From the NCBI GenBank assembly GCA_004794785.1, contig SJOL01001280.1:26257-90256 (forward strand): a stretch of DNA of 64,000 nucleotides, read 5' to 3'. The notes below the pieces were generated by a model. The model did no database searches and was not told where the DNA came from. It saw only the letters and a list, made by a program, of their open reading frames with translations. This DNA is from Opisthorchis felineus (taxonomy: Eukaryota > Platyhelminthes > Trematoda > Opisthorchiida > Opisthorchiidae). Of this stretch, positions 27,401 through 39,400 are shown one piece after another (the stretch's first letter is position 1; every line of letters begins with the position of its first letter). The translations under genes and the position numbers were made by a program.

Positions 27401-30400
27401 ACTGCTGCCACAAAGGCCATACCAGCAACTAGCGACTATGATGGCGCACGCAGATCCATCAAACACCGGATAATCAGGAGCTTGAAGAATGACAGAGAAC
27501 GCTGGTGGATTTCGAAGGCCCAGGAGATGGAGAAGGCTTTTGCTGCAGGCAACATCCGTGCCCTGTTTAAACTGATTCGATCAACCGGTCAAAAGAAGGC
27601 AGGTGGCAGTGAGACAATATGCGAAAAAGAAGGAACAGCAATTCACTCCCTCAATCGTTGTCTTGAGAGGTGGGCTGAGCACTTCAAAGAACAGTTCAAC
27701 TGGTCTCCTTCAACACAACCGCTGGAAGAACCAAGCGGGGCCCAAATGGAACATCGGCACCAACCCGCCATCAGTAACCAAAATCCAGCTTGAGATTTCA
27801 ATCCTGAAGCGCGACAAGGCACCTGGCCCGGATGGTCTACACCCCGTGCTCTTCAAAGAAGGTGGCGAGGTACTGGTGAACAGTCTGACGACCATACGGT
27901 AGAAGATTCGGAACGAAAACAGAATACCAGCCGAATGGAGCTCCTCGACCATCATCCCAGTCTTCAAAGAGGGCTCAAGAACGTCATGTGAAAACTATCG
28001 TGGCATCAGCCTGGTGTCCGTCGCATCTAAGGTGCTCTCTGGCATTATTTTGCACAGGTTGATGAATTATCGGGGAGACAGATTCGTGAGAATCAAGCTG
28101 GGTTTCGCCGTGGTCGACCATATCTTTACCTTGGGACAAATTCTTGAACAGCGCCACTCCTTCAGACGTCCCACTTTGATCGTTTTTTCTCGATTTGAAA
28201 GCTGCCTTTGGTTCCGTCGATCGTCAGAAACTTTGGCAGTGTCTGGCGATCAAAGGCGCCCCTTCCAAATTCATATCACTTATGTGGGCGCGTACGAGTA
28301 TACGCCAAGCCTTCGCCTGAGTTCACCACGTCGAGTGGTGTAAGACAAGGCTGTCCTCTCTCACTTTTCCTCTTCAACTTTGTTATTGATATGCTGCTTG
28401 AAATTTCTCTGCCTTCCTCCGAAACCTCGGGAGTCGAAATGCTTCCTGGACGTTCGCTCATAGACGTTGAGTATGTGGACGATATTGCTCTCCTTGGTTC
28501 AGATCCTTCCCAGATGCAGAGGATTTTAAATAACCTAAATAACTCTGCCGCACGGTTTGGCATGCGCTTCACACCTGCAAAGTGTAAAGTGCTGCTACAA
28601 GATTGTGTGGAATCAAACCCGAACCTCATGCTTGCAGATGAGCCAATAGTCGTGGTAGATAAATTTATTTGCCTTGGCAGTTATACACGTTCCGGTGGAC
28701 TGGCTGGAGATGAGATTACTTCTCGAATCGGAAACTCCACGGCAGCTTTTGCCAATCTCCGACACCCACGGCGCCGACGTGACGTGAGTTTGTCTGTCAA
28801 GGGCAGAGTTTACAATGCGGCGGTGCGATCCATACTGCTTTATGGATCAAAAACGTGGCCTCTATGCGCAGAGGAAATACGGAAGATGTCAGTGTTTGAC
28901 CCTCGGTCTCTCATTGGTCAGGTCTGGTGGGAACATCGGATTAGCAGTGCTGAGGTACGCCAGATGATTTTAGGAAGAAGCAACTTTCCAGCGGTAGATG
29001 AATTACTCACACTTCATAGGTTACGCTGGTTAGGACATGTACTCCGCATGCCAGAAGACCGTCTGCCTTGCAGAGCTCTTTTAACGCAGCCCTGTGCTGA
29101 GTGGAAGTGACCGAGAAGTGGACAATTTATGACCTGGCAACGAAGTATGAAAACACTAACCAGTAAGCTTAGTCGGGTCGACAACTGCCGCCTCCCTGGA
29201 TGGGGACCCCGGAGACTCAACTCACCAATAGTTAATAATACTGGCAGAAATGGGCCAATCGCGCAGTCAGTGGCGCTCATGCATCAAAGCTATCGCCTTC
29301 AATGCGTAGCCACCCAGTTCCCGAACTAACCAAATATGCCATCGCCTCCAAGCTTGGCTGTATGTCCCACACTCCCACTTTCCGGTGATCGAAACTGTAG
29401 CAGCTGGAACTATTTTGCCTATTGCACACGGTTTATAGCTGATAAATTGATTGACTGATTTGTTCTCCGAAAATGACATTGTTCATCACATGCCAAGTAC
29501 TTGAATCTTTCATGTGGTAGGTAGCAGCTGGTTGCGGATATGCATAAGGACACTTGAAGTGACCGAATTTTTCGCCAACTAATGCACCCAGTTCAGTGGG
29601 CCATATCTCACCTACCAGCCTGACTCTAGGTAGCCATTTTTAAACAGGTGAAGAATTCTGAAGAGTTCTGAGGATGTTTAGGTCAACAAGGAACATGGCT
29701 TCAAGCAAAATTCAGGATATTCGAAATATATTTAAGTCATATGTAAATCTTGACGCTACAAGCCTAGAATATTTAGCCAGCCTGGAAGCAGTGGTGAAAT
29801 CTATCGTACTCGACGAAAACGCTCAACAAATCTTGTCATCTTTTCCCATCACTCAGACGACTTTATTTCCGACGACGTCACCCAGGATCTCAGTTGGCCT
29901 GATACTGAGGTGGAATCTGTAGTCGAAAGTGGTAAGTACCTGCGTTCGTTGTTCATTTGCTACTGTACCCATTTCCGTGTTTTCTGTCTAACGCCACTAA
30001 TTCCTGAAATACTCTTGGTTCCCTGGACTACCGAAACGATTAGGAGCGCAGAAGTTGTCCTAACAGACTAATATTTTTTACTATTCCACAAGTCGAGCTT
30101 GCATGCACAACTTTCGCTTCGGCGAGAAGTATTCAGTTCCAATGCCTGTGGTACACCTAACGAAATATGATCTTGCGGAACCTAGTTGTTGAACAAATGG
30201 CTATTTATCTGTTCGTCAAACAATCAACCTGCAGACGTTTCGTCACCAATCGAGGAGACAATTTCAGTGTGTCATTGGTACTTCCTCCTTATCTGCTCCA
30301 GTTTATGTAGCTTTTTAAAGAGCATTTGATATCTGTTGACGAGAGTTGGATTTCTCGTAATTCCATTTGGCCGCTTTTGTTTTGTGTCGCTCATATGGTT

Positions 30401-33400
30401 GGAGACACCAGGAGATAAGGCGCGGAATCGCTGTGATCTGTTGCCTGAATCCCACATTGATTCACCGTGTGCCAATTCATCGTTTTCCAATTGTTCTTCG
30501 TGTTTGTGGCACGCAGGCGTTCACAAATACAATAAGCTACTTGTGCCAATCTATACAGTGTAGCGAACACCAGTAACCACCCTATCCTTCAATGGCATCC
30601 GATTTCGGCCGTTCTAGTTTTCGTTTTACCCCCGTGAACACCGATGGCAACATAGGTAAGGGAAGGTGAGCCATTCATTATTGTCACCTTTTGAATAGCC
30701 CGGCGGCATCTTTTAGAAAAAACACGTCAAGCGTTTACAATGCAAGCTGGGGTAACATAAGGGTAACAAAAATACGAGTTCACCTACAAATGAGAAATTG
30801 GAGTTCATTTACCCAAGAATACGCGTTTTATAGTCGGACAGATCATGCGTCCTAGGGAAGATAAAATGGAGCTACGTTAGGTAGTTGTTTTCATGAAGAA
30901 AGAAACTAGCGAAACCTTGGGGTGTGCTCTGAACTTTGAGATGCATCGACAGTTCCGGATTCAGAGGTTGACTAACTGTTAGGCGGATTCCCACGCAGAT
31001 CCCGCTTTACCGCTCGCAGTTAGGTGCTGCTACGGCCGTGAAGCCCGTCCCACGCAAGATTGGCCAAAAGTTCGGGACGCTTGCCGGTCCGGCATCCAGC
31101 CGAGATCTGATTGGCCGAATGCCGGTTGCCAATGCCGCATCCAGAAGGTTGTCGCCGCTTACACTATTTATATGACGCGCTGTACAAGTGTTCTTGACTC
31201 CGTTTTGGGCGTTACCATACCTTGTGCACCTTTGATGGTTGTTTTGACGGGAACGCTAGCTTAAGAGGTTCAGACGGAGAACTAAGCTGAGGAAAATACC
31301 GTTATCACACTAACTTCCAGTATACTATGAGCTAAACTGGTAGAGAATGTTTGGAGATAATAAAATTCACAACGCGATGCTGCATAACAATCTGAAGGAT
31401 CGGGTAATTGACGCTTTCTTTGGGGGGACGGGGTGGGGTGGGAACAGCTGGGAACAATAAAATGGAGGGACGCGTTCGATCCAAAACTTAAATAAAATCG
31501 TTCAGCCGCAACACCCTTTCGGTGCCTAGCTGGCATGCCACCCGAAGGAAGCACGAGGGCTGGGATACTGCCTGGTTGCCAAAGCCTAGACGGGAAAAGT
31601 CGAGCTGCGGAAGCCGGGTTCGAACCACGGACCTTCCGGTCAGTAAATTCGGGCCCTAACCACTGATCCATCCAAAACTTAAGGATGAAATGACTCGGAT
31701 TAGACGGGTTCTTCGACCCTGAATAGCAAAAATCCCTCGTATCTGGCTGAAGACTAAGTGTGCTTCGATCAGGAAAAGTTATGGGATGCAATCATATGTT
31801 TGACAGAATAAGATTGGCGAATGGTTAGCAATAATCCTCTGCATATCATCTGCGATAATTACACAGACTGAAAAAGATATCTAAACACCTTCGTGCATTC
31901 AGGTTAAAATGGTTTTAGGACGGCCACTTCACGAGGGTGTTGAAAGCACTGTGGAGCCAGGAAAAAGCCAGAACCAGTATATGGACGGCTGGCTTTGGCC
32001 GTCAGCATATTTGTGTAACGCACCGTTTGGCGTACTTCGAAAAAAGACGTTGGACGCTGCTCATCTTTAATCAACCATTCTCGAAACATATCTGAGCGGA
32101 ACAGATAGTAGACCCCTGAGCTGTTTGAGAGATCATTGACCGCCATAGTCGAACGTGTCTGCACGAGCTATATCGTATCACCCTCAGAATGGGAGCGATT
32201 CCTTTAAACAAAACGGTAACTGGCTTGTAGTTGGTCACTTACACCTTGGACAGTTGCACTACATGAGATCGATCTGTAGCTTGGCTCAGTAATATGATGT
32301 TGTACGTTGGATATGAGGGCTCCCAAGTAACTAAAACAGATTTAGTTCATAGTCGAAGTGTATACGCCAAATGTTGAGCATCTCATGTAGGTACATATCA
32401 TAGCTAATGGTATCGTGCATCGATAAAATGTTAGAAAATCCTATTCGCCATTTGGCTGTCTTATGGACTATTTTGGAAAGTGCTTATCATTTTTGTCATC
32501 CTCCCAGAAAATTGCTGCGTGTGCAGCTATGCACCTCGCATGAAAGTGTATCCGTCTAAGGACTGATGGCGGTCAAAAATAACCTGGTCTAATGTCTTCG
32601 AGTTTAAGCAACAAGTACGAAGCGGGAAAAACGTCATTCGGGGCTTGTCAACCGTATCATAGATGAACATCCAGTTCGGCATACACATCAGCAGACGCTC
32701 ATTATTGCCACAAACTTGCCATTACGTAGCTGCTTCTTATGTCACATAGACTGCTCTTTGTCTGCCTGTCAGTCATTTTCGTAAATCAACTCGGTCAACG
32801 TAATTTGTCCGTTGCATCCCGAACTTTTTCGACGGCGAATTTCTAACCCAATTCCTGGACATCTCTGTATATTAGCCATTGCGTACAGAAATGGCATTCC
32901 ATAGTGTGACGTAATGTGTGCATCAGGATACCTTGCCTTACAGATGGGTGGCAAGTCAATTTCTCTATTCCAGTGTTCTCGTTTTTCGAAATATGACGGC
33001 TTTCAAAACAAGCAGATTCGGTCATATTAGTATCTCTCGTTTTTCAGATGGATAAATAGCCTGTCCCTTGCGAGTGAGGCGTATAGCCGTATAGTCGTAT
33101 TAGAAAGAGTGCCATCCCTAGGTGTCGATTAGATGGCGGGACCACTATACTATTATCTACCTAGCATTGGCTCTATAGTTGAGATACAAACACTTCAGTG
33201 TATAAATCCCTTATTCTTCCGTATGTATCCTCCACTTGTCACGCATTTATGTTCGAAGTCACTTTCTAGCCTAGTACCTGCGGCAAAATCACAACGACAC
33301 TCATTTGTGATATTATTTATCCACACAGAGCCAATAGAACAACTTTTTTCTGCTCGGATCTACTTAATTTTCTACCATTACCACTTTTGATTAGGTGGCA

Positions 33401-36400
33401 GTTGAGCGTCAGCAAGTATTACTCGTGTATTGCCGTCAATGATGATGATCATGGTGACACTTTGGTTCAGTGTGGATCCTAGGTTTTTCTCTAGCTCCCT
33501 GAAAATTCTTGAGTGTATAAGGATCCAGTTGACCACATCGAAAGCTGTATTCGATAAAAATTCGGTAGTGTTTTCGTTACCTGTTGGCTAAATTCATCTA
33601 CAGGTCGATGGTCGCCTAAAGAATTCATCGGAAACTTCATAACACGCGGTATCAGTATATAGATGGTATGATACCTGTGTCACATGGAAATGGGACGTAC
33701 CAATGTAAAGAAGAGGACAAGTTGATGATACAGATAATTAAGTGCTTCTTATTTAAATTGAAGGCCACTACTCACAAAATTGCTGAAAACTCTTCGACCG
33801 CCCACGACCGCTTCGCCCTTCTGCTTCGGGCTCATCAAGTAAGCGCATTCCCCGAGACTCCCTCAATCTTATGTTCTACTTGAACCGAAGGTGTACGGAA
33901 TTCACTAAATACACTCAAGATTATCTTCGAATCTCCAAATCATCTTTCTCTTACGAGTAGATGTCGGTGAAAGGGATAGTGAATCATGTTGAGGTCTGCC
34001 ATCCATTTTCCGGCGCTTACTTTGCATTCCAAACGACTTCTCGGCATGGTGCGTGCTCCACCAGTTCAGCACCAGCTATAAACTCTGTGTAATGGTTCCT
34101 ACAACGGTCCCAACTGCTACAGTTTTTTTCAACTGCTGAAGTAGATATTGAGATATGAGAACCGCACCAGTGGAGATGAAAGCCCCAAACGCACATGCGA
34201 GACCATATCCTGCTAATGCGAGTGACCATGAAGGTGGTTAGTTATACAGTTGCGGCAGCAAAGCATCGGTGTTGAACACTGATGTCATGCTGTCGATGAG
34301 GATGATGATCGAAACAACACTGGATACGCGAACAGATCATGTCCATCAGTGTGTCTGACCTTGGGTGTGACTCTTCTCGGGCTCCCTATCCAGATAAACT
34401 GCATTTGCTAAAGTGACTGAATTTACTTGTATTGGACCAGCAGGATTCAGTTGCTTTTTGATCAGGTTGGTTAATTCCTCGGCGTTCATGGCCGACCTTT
34501 TGGAAAATCAGACTTTTTGTATAAGAGCCAACCTTTTCTATCCTATCCTTCCCGGGAGAAGAAAGCATCGCTGTTCCCATAATTATGGAAATGTTGGCCG
34601 CCTGAAGAACACACATTATCGGCCTCACACTCCTACCGCGGAGAACGGTACAAGCTAATCTCCCGATCGCCTCTTAACATCATAATTTGTAGTATGGAAG
34701 TCCTCTGCTCTTGAATAGCTGAGCCTTGAGGAAAGCAGTTCTAGCTAGCATAACCTGCCGGATCGCCGCAGTACCCAAGCTCGATCGCCACGTCAAGGTG
34801 GCAGCTTTTCAGTACGCATTATTCTAATTTTGCTCAGATCAAGCTGTTTCATGAGGCATTTTTTATAATAGAAAAACTATAGACTTAGGTTATTTGTATT
34901 CATCGGTTAATAACACTTAATTTTGTGTTCACGGTCTCGACAATCGTGTTCGAGACAGTCTGTTTCAGAAAGTCAAGGCTCGTCGCCTCGATTCGATTAG
35001 GAATTATCTCATTTGATGCGGGTATTTGTCGCAGTTTTTCGTCTTCGTTGCCAAGTCTGAGGTTAGTCATCTGGCCAGCACATGGCGCGATAGATTCATT
35101 TAATGCCACTTTGATTCGGCCACGATTAGACCTGGCACATTTGGCTCAAAATTTTCTGTCATCCCGAACCTGTTGGAAATTATTTTAGCCGAATGTTATG
35201 AATACTGCATTCCCCGACATTTTTTCGTGACTATTAATCCGATCCAATTGTTAGCCAGACAAATTCTACTAGTTAAACTTCATCCTGTCGACTATTCTTT
35301 CCCATCCTCCGGTTAATTGTTCATTGTTTTTTCTCCAAAATAAGGAATTCAGGAGGGAAGCTAACTTCCTCCCTCATGATGATGAATTTCACAATGCTAG
35401 GTTATTAATCTCCGCCGAGGATTTTGCTTGTTGCGCTTCGAATTCTGACCCTCAACATATTTTCGAATCGACCTGGATGCTGACAGTGAGCAATGATATT
35501 CATTTGACGCAGTGACCGATGAGGAGATAAGTACGCATGCTTGGATTCGCACCTGTCCGGAGGCCAGCCGCTCTAAATAACCGAACACGACATCGATTGG
35601 ACGGATGTATCACGTACAGGCTACGGAGCGAACGAAGGCAGGCCATATTTGGTCAGAAACTCAGCCAATCAGGATAAAGCATATATAGCTCGGCGCTTCC
35701 TCCCCCCCACGCCCTGCACAAAGGTCCAGCATATTCTTGCAGAACATTCTGTGATAAACTTATAAACACAATTGTAATGATATTCCTTTGTTTTCATAAC
35801 GGGCCGCCTACAGTTATTCTGCTTTTTGAAATACTGTAGTGGGCGGAACACCAAACCAACCGACGCAGGAGTTACACCATCATTCGTAAGACGTAACAGC
35901 ACCTTTACACTGTTACTGAAAAGTGGGTTTATCCCTCTGACTCCCCTATACTGTGGTGTGTGTTCTGGATGGAACGAATGGGAATGTGGATGACCCGGTA
36001 TTCGATCATCGGGCTAAAATAGTCTTCAGGTCTTACATGAAGAACCAACAAAATACACTTCAGATGACCGCAAACTTCGCCAGACTTTTTCCCGATAAAG
36101 CACTCTATCCGTACGGTTGGCTCGACAGCCCGCTATCGGTCCCGCCATTCCTAGTGTTCATCAGGTAGGCGGAGTCCCAGAATTCCCGTCAACATTCTGT
36201 TGTGCTTGAACACCGAATTGTGAAATGCACTTATTTGAGAATTAAGTAAGTTTGCGCCTTAACCACCGAGCTATCTTGGGCTCCGATAAACACTTGACTC
36301 AATCCAGGTACTCCTCTTATAGAGCTGAGCAACGGCATTGCTTGATACTGCAACCTTAATTTCTCTTAAGAACAGAGTGATTGTGGCACCACGTCTGTTG

Positions 36401-39400
36401 GAATTCTAAGGCGTCTTTTTGCCTTATCATCATCAGATGTCACGCGTTTTCCAGCTGAAATTCACACTGGAACTTCCACCAGGTGGTCAACTTGTTTCTC
36501 TTTTTCAGCAGGGTCTCACTTCCTCCGACAGAAGACGGAGACCGAAGACTTAACGTGTAGTGCGTCCAGACTAGCCTTGAAACGGATGCTCAACCCAGAA
36601 ACCAATACCCGGGAACAGCAATCCGTGCAACAGTCTTCCCAAACTTCTGCCCACTTATCGCCCACCCATGCGCCATCACGCTCTCTCTCGACTAACTCAC
36701 CTGGTGAAATCGTTACTCCACGTACCCTGTCCGCTGAACACAGTCGTCGTACTTCGGAGGTCAGTGGCTCCTCGCCAGATTGGTTAGTTTCTCTCACACC
36801 TGAACAGCTTGCTGAACGTCTGACGCATACGTACAATTTGGCTGAGCAGGTAGAAATCCTAGGGCGCTTGCGACAGCTGCGTGGTTTGGACTGGGACACG
36901 GGAATCGATCCGACTCAGGCGGCCACCGTGAGAATGCTACTCAAAGAGGTGAGTTGCTTGCAAACTGACTGCGCGCTTTCTGCGTGGGGATAGCTAAAGA
37001 TAGCTAAGTTGTCTTTGCTCGTCTCGACTAGTGTCAAATTTCTGAAACCAATGCATCGGCTGACCCTAGTTACCGCTGTCACTTTTCACGAATGGCGTCT
37101 GTCAACAGAGTATTTTTCTTCTTCTCAAGGCTTATGAACGCGCGAGTCAGTTGACCTCTTGGTTTTTGCTTCGCTACACCGCTGGCCTACTGGGCAAACG
37201 AGCCAGCACCTTAGCGAAATCGTTGACAGATATTTTAGTGCGCCAAAAGCAGGTCACCATCGGTTTGCCACCTGAGCCGAGAGAAATCATTATCGACGCA
37301 CCCCTACCACCAGATCAACTAGCCGAATTGATTCAAAAAGCGTGTGGTGAGGACGCATTGATGAATGTGCTTACCCAAGTGAGTTTTTTTCCAAAAGTTT
37401 GTTTGATTAGTCACTCCATTCACCTACCAATCATACTTGGTATCGTAGCTTGCTTCCACCCAATGATGTCACCTCACCTTACCTATTATTATTCATCGAG
37501 CTTACCCGGTTTTTAACGTCAACCGCGTGGAGGCAAAGATCCTGATAGATGGATAGAACTTTATACGGGAAACCTTGTCAATCTTACTCGGCCTTTTGTT
37601 TGGAGGCACACTTCAAATTTTTGTCCAAACTGGTTGCTACCTGTAGAGAAATGGTAAACTATCCGTTTTTCAAAACTCGACTTATTGCCCAAACGCCCAC
37701 TCCGGTTTACAGATAGAGTCAAAATTTGTCGTCCTGACCATCGAGTTTATAGATTCAACCACCCGTTCTCGTGCGTTATTCTTCCTAGTTGAGAAAGGTA
37801 GACCTAGAGAGGTTCGTGAATAAACTACTTTTTTTCTCAAGGAATCCTAAAAAGTCTCATCGATAGAGTGTGCTTCCTCATGGGATCACGTGGTTCTTGG
37901 GCAGAAATGGTCACTTGTTGTCTTATTCGGATTATCTCGCTTCGGCCGAAGTGATAACCAACCCTTGTATATCCATGCTTAGGACATGCTAGCGCGTTTT
38001 CGTAAAACTGTGTGGTGATCATCAGTTATGACGACTGGAGAGTTTTCACGTCAGAGCTCGTTGACATGGCGGAATCTATGTTTGGGACGTGAACCGTTTA
38101 ACGTGGCAGTGGACTAATAAATGTATGCATAGGGCATTTCTGTTGTCGGGACCTCAGGTTTTGGTAGGTCTGTCAACATGGGAAAGGACTTCGTAGTTAA
38201 ATTGTTTCTTTGACGAGAGGTTCATTGGAGTTACTTCAATACATAGTCCAGCTATCCGTTTTAAGATCAATCGGTCAATCACAATGGTTTCGTGTTTCCA
38301 AATCAGAAACAACTGGCGGATTCTTTCTTCTTGAAGAAATCGTTCCATCTTTTTGTGCACAACTGCACTTCCCTCTGATGATTCGTGAAGACGATGATTC
38401 CGCATTGCCTCCAACTGTGCTTCTCACTCCCCCCCCCCTGCTTACAGGAGCTGCTGACCTACTTATCCATGGTAGCTCGAACGAAACCGCAGCTTCTGAA
38501 TAACATATCGCGTCTAAGAATAGGTTTAATTATTCAAATGATGGCTGCGGAACTCGCTCGAACCATGTGTGTCAGTGCAGAGGATTCGCTGTATGGGCTT
38601 TTCTGCATGAGCCCATTCGACACCAAGCGTTTGTTGCTCAATTTGCTCAGTGGAGAGGAGATTCGCATGGTAAAAACTGGTGAGTCACTTCTGGATTACA
38701 CGTGCATAATGCTAACCGGTAGGAGAACTGGTATTGTTTATCTTGACTGAAGTTCGTAAGCTCTGCAGTTCCCCATGTGAGATTTTATACTACTTTCCTC
38801 AGCGCTAATTCTGACTCGCGATTACTCATTGCTTTGGTTCCCTTTTTTATGCCAGTCCGAAATGTGCGGCGAAAATCCACCGTAAGTTCTTGTGTATCTA
38901 TGCGTTTTTTTCTAAATAGGAAACCGTTTTTTCCTTTTAAACCGCAAGTACTATGGTTTAGTTCATATAATTTACCGTTTGACAACGAAAGCGATTTTGA
39001 AAAGCAGCCAACATCACAATGATAATGCGCCCGATTATGTGAGTAATCAAACCCTTTCGTCTATAAAACAAGATAACGCAGGAAAAGAAGCCCGTCTGGC
39101 CCTGATCGGGAGCACTGCTCAAGTCATCAGTAAGATGTCAATTCATCATCAAGTTGTATTAAACCATGCTTAAGCTCCGGATGCCAAGCCTTCAGCCAAT
39201 ACTTGCTCGAGCTTCAATAGAATCCACTTCTGTCTGAGTGTATGCTAAGTCGATCCTCATTAAAAATAAACAGCAGTTGAACGATTCCTAAAGAAAACCG
39301 TTTCTCATTCGCTTCAGTGGCTTATTTCGTGGAGGTGCCTTTCGCTGCGTAGGCCATTGGGTCAATGTTGACCACGCATTCACTTTTCACTTAGGACCAC

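Larger units (their letters stand above)
25450..29463 (+). mobile_element. Non-LTR retrotransposon (endonuclease/reverse transcriptase), defective
   Basis: A leader with tandem repeats (25940-26160) precedes an AP-type endonuclease and an RT in several broken frames. The 3' end carries gtagcagctggaac and ggtttatagctgataaattg, finishing in a (gatt)n-like tail; an isolated copy of this tail occurs at 61620-61690. It lies in the sense direction inside the 11.7-kb PHKA intron. No clear target duplication was found, so the 5' limit is approximate. Confidence 0.85.
29464..36508. other. Right part of the 11.7-kb PHKA intron
   Basis: After the RT element come an unrecognised open segment (29695-29931), a solo LTR (30977-31309), a SINE (31492-31669), a palindromic RT 3'-end fragment (34229-34330), an inverted copy of retrotransposon leader sequence (34490-34660) and a SINE head (36250-36284). 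The stretches 31683-34228 and 34661-36249 show nothing I can name. Confidence 0.55.

Noticed and set aside
27245..27466. Minus-strand open frame over the retrotransposon
   Set aside because: Shadow of the endonuclease-RT linker coding text on the plus strand.
31282..31791. 169-codon minus-strand open frame
   Set aside because: It is the SINE and its flanks read through; the protein-like text [10 protein letters not shown] comes from the box B region and recurs in every SINE copy.
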